Positions 7,042 through 13,158 of a stretch of DNA of 26,907 nt are shown here, one piece after another. Every line of letters begins with the position of its first letter. Positions within the stretch are counted from its first letter, which is position 1. This DNA comes from Candidatus Neomicrothrix sp. UBA4742 (GTDB lineage: Bacteria; Actinomycetota; Acidimicrobiia; Acidimicrobiales; Acidimicrobilacustridaceae). Position numbers and translations under genes: made by a program. A model generated the notes under the pieces. That model was not told the DNA's origin, ran no database searches, and was given only the letters and a program-made list of their open reading frames with translations. The stretch spans positions 7,218-34,124 of the forward strand of contig DHIQ01000140.1 in assembly GCA_002403895.1 (NCBI GenBank), written 5' to 3'.

Positions 7042-10000
7042 GCCGCTCCCGGTCGACATCGTGGTACGGGGATTCCCGCTCCTCCCGCCCGACCGGCCGG
7101 CGTGGTGCTTCCCGTGGCCCGAGCGAGCCCTGATCGTCGACGTGTCATCCCAACGTCCGCGGGGTGGCGGCCTGACGTGGGGCGCCTACCGCCTCGAGGG
7201 CCCGGACCCGGAGCGGGTGGCCGGAGTGTTCTACGACCCCCGACGCGTGGGTGAGGAGGCGGTCGAGGGGAGCCGCCAGGCGCTCCGAGGGACGGGACTC
7301 GGGGTCCTGGACCGGGATGCCTTCCTCGACCTGGTGTTCCGCTCGGTCTACAAACTCCCCATGCGGGCAGCGTTCGTTTGCTGGGACTTGGGATGGGTGG
7401 CCTCCCGCCTGGCGCGGTCGGTTCGCACCGTCCGCCTGGGAGATGGCTCCGAGGTCTTCCGGTTCGTGTGGTGGACCTACGTGGACTCTGAGGGGAAGGA
7501 GCGCACCGACTTCTACCGTCCCCGGGTGGACGTGGCCACCGTGGAGGCGGGGCGGATCCTGACCCGGTTCACCCGCAGGAAGTCGCCCGATCCGCAGGAC
7601 TTGATCCCCGAGGGCGCCAGGACGCCCCGTTCCCGGTATGTCTACCCGGGAAGATTCCTCCCTTTGTCCACCGCCGTGTACGCCCTCACGGGGGGGGAGA
7701 TGTCCCTACGTGAGGCCTGTCGTGCCTTCGAGGTGCCGTTCTCGGATGACACATCCCCACGGATAAGCGAGGAATCGGGAGAGAATCCCGCCCTTGTTCA
7801 GGGGAAATATCTCCCCTCCGGACTCCGACAGGAGGGCGGATGTGTCAGAGATTCCAGACACATCGTGGCCCGCAGGGCGGGAATCGACTCCACCACGCGA
7901 CGGCTGGACGCGCTCGCGGCGCTGTATCGAGCGGTCCTGAGGGAGTTCGCCCTGCTGCCCGGTCCGCCGTTCCTGGCGCCAGACCACGCCCTGAGCCCGT
8001 CCTCGATCGGGAAGGCGCTGCTGCGGCAGGCGAACGTGCCTCCGCCTTTGAAGCGAAAGCCCCGGGAGAACAGGAGGGCGATCGCTGCGGCGATGGCCGC
8101 GTACGTGGGTCCTCGGAGCGAAGTCAGAGTCCGCCGGGTGACCCTGCCCGTGGCCTACATCGACGCCCACTCGATGTTCCTGGCGATCGACGTGCTGATG
8201 CGCCTCGAGGAGCTCCTCACACATCGCGTCTCCTGGCGCCGCGACCGGACGAAGGGGGACCTCCGAGCCCTCGCCGACCGCCTGTGCGGGATCGACTTTC
8301 AGACACTCCTCAACCGGCCCGAGGCGTGGCCCACCCTCCGCGGGCTCGCCCTGGTGGCCGCCGATTGGGACTGGCTGCCCTCTAAGGCCCCGTACTCGGC
8401 CGGCGATGAGGAGACCACCACCGTCTCGATTGTGGCCTCCTCCAAGGAGCCGATGTGGGTTCCGTTCGCCTCGCTGGTCGAGTCCAGGCTCAAGACGGGG
8501 AGGATCCCGCCGCTGCTCGAGGCCTACGAGCCCGTGATTGGCGAGCGGCTCCCTGGGCTGGGGAAGGTGCGAGTGCGTAACGGAGCAGTCATCGACCTCA
8601 CCGAGAGGCCGAGCCGTAGAACGCATCGGGACCCCTTCGAAGCGCTCGCCTCCGAGCGAGCCCGACTGAAGGTCGAGGGGACGCTCACGCCTGAAGCCCG
8701 GGACCGGGTCCGTGGGCTCCTCAAGGTCATGGCGAACTCGATCGGCTACGGAGCCGAGATTGAGTTCAACCGCCGGGCTGGGATTGGAGCCTTTAAGGTT
8801 TGGACCCCCAAGGGCATCGTCGAGGTCGACGGGCGCTCGGAGCACCCCGGGTGGCTTTGCTATCCGCCGTTCGCGACCGCATGCGTGGCCGGCTCCCGGC
8901 TGATGATGGGCCTCCTTGAGCACCTGGTGGCGGATGCGGGAGGTGAGCTCATGTGGATGGACACCGACGGCGGCTGCATCGCGGTCACCCCACAAGGCGG
9001 GCTCCTGCCCTGCCCCATCGGCGCCTATCGCGATCTGGCCGAGGCGGATTGCGTCAAGGCCCTATCCTTCGCTGAGCTCCAGGCGATTCGCGAGCGGTTC
9101 CGGCATTTGGCTGAGGCGGTGGGGTTCATCCCCGAGGACCCGTCGGGCGTCCGGTCGATCTTCAAGCTCGAGGATCACAACCTGGGTGCGGACGGGACCT
9201 TCGACGGAGGCCTGGAGTGCCACGCGGTCTCGGTCAAGAACTACGTCCTGTTCCGCCGAGACTCCGCCGGCAACCCGATCCCCGACCCGCGGTCGAAGTT
9301 CTCCGCCCACGCCATGGGGAACCTCGTCTCGCCCGTCGACCCGGAGGGAGGAGATCCTGCGTGGATACCGCAGGGCTGGCTGTGGTGGATCGGGAGAGAG
9401 GAGGGGCGAGAGCTGCCGGAGCCGGGCTGGCTCGATTGCCTGCCGGTCATGCACGCGTTAGTGGTGGCCCACCCGGACGACTTCAGGCGCCTCCGCAGGC
9501 TGAATGCGGGCAGGAGCTACGACGAGGGCATCATGCCGTTCGACACCCTTCTCCTTCCGCACCTCGACGGGTTCCTCGCCCGTGAGGGCGATCCTTCTCA
9601 GCTCGTGGCCGCGTGGAACCCCAACCCATCGTCCTGGGCGGGGCTCGACTGTCGGGACCCCGCGAGCGGGCGAGGATTCCGCCTGGCGATGCGGGGCAGG
9701 ACCGGGACATACCGGGACTGGCAGCGGAAGCCAGGGTCGGTGTTCGTCGAGTCGATTCGGTCCTACCTCGAGAAGCACTTCACCCACCCCGAGCCGGCGG
9801 CCGTCGGGCCGGACGGGGGGCCTTGCCGGCGCGAGACGCGGGGCGTCCTCCTTTCCCAGCCGATCCGGATCGGCGAGCAGATCGTCGTCGGCAAGGACAC
9901 GAACCGGCTTCGGGAGCGGCGGGGCGGCTGGCGATCGGGCAGAGAGGAACGACAGGTCTTCGCCCGGTCGGATGAGCTGACCGAACAGGTGCTCCCGATC

Positions 10001-10489
10001 CTCGCGGATGCGACCGAGGGCTGGCTCCGAGCGCACGGCGTCGATCCTCGGGGGCTAAGGCGGGTGCGGGAGCGGCGGGTGGAGCGGACGACCGAGGAGC
10101 TCGCTGGGCGGCTCGCTAAGGCGGCTATGGCGTTCGCGAGGGAAGCATTGGAAGGGTGGGGCCTTCCGGTCCCGGGGAGCCCATCCGGGGTTCGAGCCGC
10201 GTACCTCGAGGAGCGAAGGCGCCAGGGTGCCTATCGGGCTGGGCCGTCCTCTTGCGGGGGGTGCGGCGGGTCGCTGGTGGGCCACCAGAGGCTCTGGTGC
10301 GGGTCCTGTCGTGAGCTGCCCGGCCGCAAGAGGGCGCGGTTGTCGGGGAGAGGCGTCGGTCCCGATGGCGGAGCCAAGCGGCGGCGCCCAACGAAGAAGA
10401 TCAAGGCGCAAAGGCCTAAAGCAACGAGTAGGCCCAAGCCTCCGCCAAGGGACTCCGTCTCTGAAGGACCGGATGGGGTTATTCGTTGA
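7031..10489 (+). CDS. polB: Family B DNA polymerase with degenerate exonuclease and C-terminal zinc ribbon
   Basis: This 1,152-residue family B DNA polymerase has motif A at YIDAHSMF (Asp378, with Phe replacing the usual steric-gate Tyr). Motif B is KVMANSIGYG (565-574), and motif C is WMDTDGG (catalytic Asp644 and Asp646). The N-terminal third sits where the 3'-5' exonuclease should be, but the candidate Exo I (IVDVSS) lacks the DxE pair, and the candidate Exo II (VCWDLGWVASRLA) and Exo III regions lack the usual Asp. The C-terminus has a zinc ribbon (C1075, C1078, C1090, C1093) and a Lys/Arg-rich tail. The ATG at 7031 has GGGAG 8 bases upstream; a TTG at 7025 would sit too close to it. A 101-bp palindromic insert lies in the coding sequence at 7747-7847. 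In this context it most likely replicates the element itself. Confidence 0.9.
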   Translation: MWPEPLPVDIVVRGFPLLPPDRPAWCFPWPERALIVDVSSQRPRGGGLTWGAYRLEGPDPERVAGVFYDPRRVGEEAVEGSRQALRGTGLGVLDRDAFLDLVFRSVYKLPMRAAFVCWDLGWVASRLARSVRTVRLGDGSEVFRFVWWTYVDSEGKERTDFYRPRVDVATVEAGRILTRFTRRKSPDPQDLIPEGARTPRSRYVYPGRFLPLSTAVYALTGGEMSLREACRAFEVPFSDDTSPRISEESGENPALVQGKYLPSGLRQEGGCVRDSRHIVARRAGIDSTTRRLDALAALYRAVLREFALLPGPPFLAPDHALSPSSIGKALLRQANVPPPLKRKPRENRRAIAAAMAAYVGPRSEVRVRRVTLPVAYIDAHSMFLAIDVLMRLEELLTHRVSWRRDRTKGDLRALADRLCGIDFQTLLNRPEAWPTLRGLALVAADWDWLPSKAPYSAGDEETTTVSIVASSKEPMWVPFASLVESRLKTGRIPPLLEAYEPVIGERLPGLGKVRVRNGAVIDLTERPSRRTHRDPFEALASERARLKVEGTLTPEARDRVRGLLKVMANSIGYGAEIEFNRRAGIGAFKVWTPKGIVEVDGRSEHPGWLCYPPFATACVAGSRLMMGLLEHLVADAGGELMWMDTDGGCIAVTPQGGLLPCPIGAYRDLAEADCVKALSFAELQAIRERFRHLAEAVGFIPEDPSGVRSIFKLEDHNLGADGTFDGGLECHAVSVKNYVLFRRDSAGNPIPDPRSKFSAHAMGNLVSPVDPEGGDPAWIPQGWLWWIGREEGRELPEPGWLDCLPVMHALVVAHPDDFRRLRRLNAGRSYDEGIMPFDTLLLPHLDGFLAREGDPSQLVAAWNPNPSSWAGLDCRDPASGRGFRLAMRGRTGTYRDWQRKPGSVFVESIRSYLEKHFTHPEPAAVGPDGGPCRRETRGVLLSQPIRIGEQIVVGKDTNRLRERRGGWRSGREERQVFARSDELTEQVLPILADATEGWLRAHGVDPRGLRRVRERRVERTTEELAGRLAKAAMAFAREALEGWGLPVPGSPSGVRAAYLEERRRQGAYRAGPSSCGGCGGSLVGHQRLWCGSCRELPGRKRARLSGRGVGPDGGAKRRRPTKKIKAQRPKATSRPKPPPRDSVSEGPDGVIR
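7747..7847. repeat. 101-bp inverted-repeat insert inside polB (cruciform-like)
   Basis: Perfect 10-bp arms TGACACATCC (7747-7756) and GGATGTGTCA (7838-7847) enclose two inner hairpins: CGGGA/TCCCG at 7776-7790 and GGGGA/TCCCC at 7801-7816. An alternative CCCTCC/GGAGGG hairpin lies at 7814-7836. The codons here (about residues 238-277 of PolB) give a sequence without family likeness, in the part of the gene where the Exo III region would be. It may be a small palindromic element inserted in frame, a structured RNA, or a replication signal. Confidence 0.5.
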
Positions 10490-10611
10490 CGAACGAAATG
10501 CATGTAGACGGTCGAGCGTGGGATGCCTGTCCTCCGCGCAATCTCGGGGTCGGAAAGGCCTTCTGCCTTCAGGCTCTCGACCTCATCCCAGGCATCTTCT
10601 CCGTGCCGCAT
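10231..10611 (-). CDS. Possible small HTH protein, antisense to the polB 3' end
   Basis: Between polB and the next plus-strand gene the minus strand encodes a convincing helix-turn-helix, about residues 8-40 (LSDPEIARRTGIPRSTVYMH), like those of recombinase or transposase DNA-binding domains. No plus-strand reading of 10490-10701 looks like protein. The ATG at 10611 has a TATGGT box six bases upstream, so a leaderless start is possible; an ATG at 10653 would give a longer form. The reading frame continues 259 bp antisense into polB. There the predicted hydrophobic stretch may simply mirror polB's Lys-rich tail, so the true extent and reality of the C-terminal part are doubtful. Confidence 0.4.
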   Translation of the reverse strand: MRHGEDAWDEVESLKAEGLSDPEIARRTGIPRSTVYMHFVRQRITPSGPSETESLGGGLGLLVALGLCALIFFVGRRRLAPPSGPTPLPDNRALLRPGSSRQDPHQSLWWPTSDPPHPPQEDGPAR

Positions 10612-10701
10612 GAGAACACCATAGGGGAACAGGCGCGGCAGGCTTGTACGCATCCGCCGGCCCGCTTAGACTCGCGCCGTTCACGGGGGGGGCGGCGACG
10701 G

Positions 10702-11037
10702 ATGCCATCGCACAAGGAAGTGGTCCTCGCCATCATGGGGGCCGCCACGGGCCTGGCGGGGCTCGTGCTGGTCTTCCTCGGCATCCTAGTCTCCGCCTTC
10801 GAGTCATACGATCGAGAGGGGAAGGACGCGGCTCGCCCGAAGTTCGCCCCGACGGCTTGGCTCAGCGTTGCTGCCTTCGTTCTCGGGCTTTTCGCGGTGG
10901 TACTGGCTATTGCGTGGCTCCTTCGGCCATCGGGGAATGCCCTCTACTTCCTCGCGATCGTCGCCTTCCTGGCAGATGTGACGCTAATCGGGTACGTGGC
11001 AGTCTCGGTGGTGCGGGGCGAGTTCAGGACCGGTTGA
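10702..11037 (+). CDS. Small three-helix membrane protein
   Basis: This 111-residue protein has three hydrophobic segments at about residues 8-32, 50-72 and 79-101, so it is probably an integral membrane protein. No family is recognised. The ATG at 10702 is preceded by a G-rich stretch that can serve as ribosome-binding site; the longer frame upstream is not protein-like and overlaps the antisense HTH. Its stop shares bases with the ATG of the next gene (TGATG), so the two are coupled. Confidence 0.6.
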   Translation: MPSHKEVVLAIMGAATGLAGLVLVFLGILVSAFESYDREGKDAARPKFAPTAWLSVAAFVLGLFAVVLAIAWLLRPSGNALYFLAIVAFLADVTLIGYVAVSVVRGEFRTG

Positions 11038-11366
11038 TGGGCCTCACACTGGAGCAGCAGCAGCGTCTTGAACGCGTCGGCCTCAACCGGCTGTTTGGAG
11101 GGCAGGAGGCCCTCTGGACCGAGATCGCCGAGAGCGCCTACCAGTACACGAAGAGCATTGCCGACCGGGCTCAGTGGACGGTCCGGCAAGATGACGTCGC
11201 GCCGGCGCTGATCCAGGCGCTGAAGGTCTCGGTCCCACTCGGGACCTACCTTGGGCAGGAGAAGCTCACCCAGAAGTATTGGGTTGAGTGGTTCGCTCAT
11301 CTGATTCTGGATCGCCTTTGGGACCACTTGACCCGGGAGAGAGGAAGAGAAGATGGCGAACAGTAG
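11037..11366 (+). CDS. Hypothetical protein, 109 residues
   Basis: No family is recognised. The protein is mostly helical and soluble, with a Gln-rich start (LEQQQRLERVGLNRLFGG) and a charged end. The ATG at 11037 overlaps the stop of the membrane protein gene, and the stop overlaps the start of the next small gene by 14 bases. The coupling argues that it is real and part of one operon with its neighbours. Confidence 0.55.
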   Translation: MGLTLEQQQRLERVGLNRLFGGQEALWTEIAESAYQYTKSIADRAQWTVRQDDVAPALIQALKVSVPLGTYLGQEKLTQKYWVEWFAHLILDRLWDHLTRERGREDGEQ

Positions 11367-11547
11367 CCACCAAGATGAAGCACGGCGGTATCTGGACGGT
11401 GTGCTCGCGGCACAGCGGCGGCGAGGGATCCGGCCCACCATGGCGAAGCGAGAGTACGAGCGCACCGTGGAAGAGACGGCGAGGGTATTCGAACGGCTGT
11501 CGGTGGCAGCCGACCGAGCGGCAACCCAACGAAGGAGCAAGGGGTAG
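11353..11547 (+). CDS. Hypothetical small basic protein, 64 residues
   Basis: The short helical protein is rich in Arg and Glu, with no recognised domain. A purine-rich ribosome-binding site (GGAAGAGAAG) lies directly before the ATG, and the gene overlaps the end of the previous one. It could be a small regulator or DNA-binding partner, but nothing in the sequence decides this. Confidence 0.45.
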   Translation: MANSSHQDEARRYLDGVLAAQRRRGIRPTMAKREYERTVEETARVFERLSVAADRAATQRRSKG

Positions 11548-11602
11548 GCATGGGCGCCGGTCGAGGGGAAGGCTAGGGGCCAGGGCACTTGTCAAGTAGC
11601 CC

Positions 11603-11632
11603 TTTACATCGCGTGTTCCCTGCCGATATACT
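11603..11632 (+). promoter_or_regulatory. Sigma-70-type promoter before the DUF3800 gene
   Basis: TTTACA (11603-11608) and TATACT (11627-11632) each match the consensus at five of six positions and are 18 bases apart. It is one of the best promoter matches seen in the window. It leaves an untranslated leader of about 100 bases before the GTG at 11743, in which no clear riboswitch or hairpin was recognised. Confidence 0.55.
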
Positions 11633-11742
11633 CCCTGAGCGGCTGGGAGGACTGCATTGCGGTCCGTCTCTCGTGGCAGAACTGCGTAGCGGTGATGCCA
11701 ACGAGGGCCCGGCTGCTTTCGTTTCCCCGAGGGAGCCGTGAA

Positions 11743-12540
11743 GTGTACCTGTTGTTCTTGGACGAGTCCGGGACGCACACCTCGAGTCCCGTTCGGATTC
11801 TGTCGGGCCTAGCGCTGCATGAGCAGGACGCCTGGTACATGCAGAGGGCGCTGAATGAGGTTCTCGCACGATCCCTTCCTACGGGTCTCGACCCTCTGGA
11901 CTTCGAGCTCCATGCGTCAGAGATCAAGAGTCCAACACAGGGCAGGAGGGGACGTGTCAGCCCATGGGCCCAGGTGCCGATCGGCTCCCGGTTTGACGTG
12001 CTCCAGGCCACCTACCGAGCGCTGGTGAGATATCAATGTCGGGACGGATCCTTTCCGTGCGCCCTCTTCGGAGCGGTTGTCGATGCCGGCTACGGAGATG
12101 CCCAGCAGCGCGGGTATGAGGAGGTCCTGCACAAATTCGATGAGATGCTCACCCGACAAGGCATGGCCTCAGGCGTCCATCAGCGCGGCCTCGTCATCCA
12201 CGATAAGCAAATCATCGAGCCGGTGGTACAAGCCTGGACCAGCACGTGGCGGCAGAGCGGCGGACGGATTGGAACGCTCACTCACCTCGCGGATGTGCCG
12301 TTGTTCGCAGACTCAAGGGCCAGCCGGCTGATTCAAGCGAGCGATTTCGTCTGCTGGGCCCTATGGCGTTTCTACGGCATGGCTCCTTCAGACGAGCGAT
12401 GGATTCGCGATCTCTGGTCGCGCTTCGATAGAGCCCGACCCGACGGCCAAATGGATGGTCTGATCCATGTGACAAGGGGCTTCCGCACCGGCTCGTGCCT
12501 GTGCCCGCCCTGCTCAAGCCGGAGAGGGCCGATCCCCTAG
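11743..12540 (+). CDS. DUF3800 family protein (RNase H-like fold)
   Basis: The 265-residue protein begins with YLLFLDESGTH, the typical DUF3800 N-terminus, with Asp7 and Glu8 as likely metal ligands. It has FELHASEI at about 54-61 and the late QASDF motif (198-202) that supplies another acidic residue. DUF3800 proteins are predicted RNase H-like nucleases common in mobile elements, phages and defence islands; their biological role is largely unproven. The GTG start at 11743 has GGGAG seven bases upstream and puts the conserved strand at residue 2. ATGs at 11692 and 11695 lack a ribosome-binding site. It has its own promoter and a hairpin terminator, so it is a separate transcription unit and probably cargo. 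The end contains CLCPPC, which may bind metal. Confidence 0.85.
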   Translation: MYLLFLDESGTHTSSPVRILSGLALHEQDAWYMQRALNEVLARSLPTGLDPLDFELHASEIKSPTQGRRGRVSPWAQVPIGSRFDVLQATYRALVRYQCRDGSFPCALFGAVVDAGYGDAQQRGYEEVLHKFDEMLTRQGMASGVHQRGLVIHDKQIIEPVVQAWTSTWRQSGGRIGTLTHLADVPLFADSRASRLIQASDFVCWALWRFYGMAPSDERWIRDLWSRFDRARPDGQMDGLIHVTRGFRTGSCLCPPCSSRRGPIP

Positions 12541-12566
12541 CCTCTCCCGCCCTGACCCCCCCCGGT

Positions 12567-12583
12567 GCGCGCCCGAGGCGCGC
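12567..12583 (+). terminator. GC-rich hairpin after the DUF3800 gene
   Basis: The perfect 7-bp stem GCGCGCC/GGCGCGC has a 3-base loop (CGA) and lies 26 bases after the DUF3800 stop. No T tract follows, as is common for high-GC actinobacterial terminators. The rest of the 12541-12778 gap holds no gene, only further GC-rich inverted sequence and a 9-bp direct repeat, GCCTGTCTG, at 12591 and 12642. Confidence 0.45.
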
Positions 12584-12778
12584 CCGGTCTGCCTGTCTGG
12601 GGCCCCCGGTTCCACCGCCGGTCGCCGCTCCCGCGGCGCCGGCCTGTCTGTCCACGTTGCCGGGCCTGGGCAGGGGGGCCCTCTCCTATCCCTTCTCCCA
12701 GTTGTCCCATCCTCGCCCGGCGTGGAATGCTTCGGAGCGCCCGCCGCCCACGACCCACGACCACACGGAGGACACGTC

Positions 12779-13147
12779 ATGACGGATGCAGCGTTGTTCA
12801 TCAGATGGGGCGCCACCGCACCCGGGCGCGAACGCAAGTCGGTCGAACTGTTCGGCGAGTCCCTTCGCTACCTCACCAGCCTCATCGAGACTGGCCGGGT
12901 CGCCTCGGTCGAACCGTTCTTCCTGGAGCCGCACGGCGGTGACCTCGAGGGGTTCTTCGTCGTGCGGGGCGATCAGGACGAACTCAACCGGATCCGGTCC
13001 GACGACGACTTCCAACGACTGGCCGTACGCGCCCAGGTCGTCGTGCAGAACTTCGGCGTGATCGGGGCGATCACCGGGGAGCGCCTCAACAAGCACATGG
13101 CCTGGTTCACGGAGGCAGCGAAGGAGGTCACCGCCGGCGGCGGCTGA
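12779..13147 (+). CDS. Conserved-looking hypothetical protein, 122 residues
   Basis: The small soluble protein begins MTDAALFIRWGATAPGRE and has an alternating strand-helix pattern that resembles ferredoxin-like (dimeric alpha-beta barrel) proteins, but I cannot assign a family firmly. GGAGG lies seven bases before the ATG at 12779, which decides this start over an upstream one at 12722. It is the first gene that looks chromosomal to the right of the mobile block, and it converges with the propeller gene, ending 11 bases from it. Confidence 0.65.
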   Translation: MTDAALFIRWGATAPGRERKSVELFGESLRYLTSLIETGRVASVEPFFLEPHGGDLEGFFVVRGDQDELNRIRSDDDFQRLAVRAQVVVQNFGVIGAITGERLNKHMAWFTEAAKEVTAGGG

Positions 13148-13158
13148 CTGCGAAGCCC

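Larger units (their letters stand above)
1..12540. mobile_element. Casposon-like integrated element (left end not in window)
   Basis: The block contains a solo Cas1 (minus strand) and a family B DNA polymerase (plus strand), the two signature genes of casposons, with a ParB-methyltransferase, a RepA-like ATPase, small DNA-binding proteins, a DUF3800 protein and an HsdM start. No cas2, effector cas gene or CRISPR array is present. Gene order is divergent around a short promoter region at about 3520-3589, and the right-hand operon is heavily overlapped, which is typical of a compact element. Ordinary chromosomal genes begin at 12779. The outer limits are inferred: the right end should lie between the DUF3800 stop and 12778, and the left end is off the window. 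Terminal inverted repeats and a target duplication have not been shown. Confidence 0.6.

Noticed and set aside
10231-10489. Membrane helix in the antisense HTH protein
   Set aside because: The hydrophobic stretch is the reverse complement of the Lys-rich polB tail, so it is weak evidence for a real membrane segment; only the HTH part is supported.
12591-12650. 9-bp direct repeat GCCTGTCTG as a target-site duplication
   Set aside because: The copies are only 51 bp apart and cannot flank the element; chance repetition in GC-rich DNA is likely.
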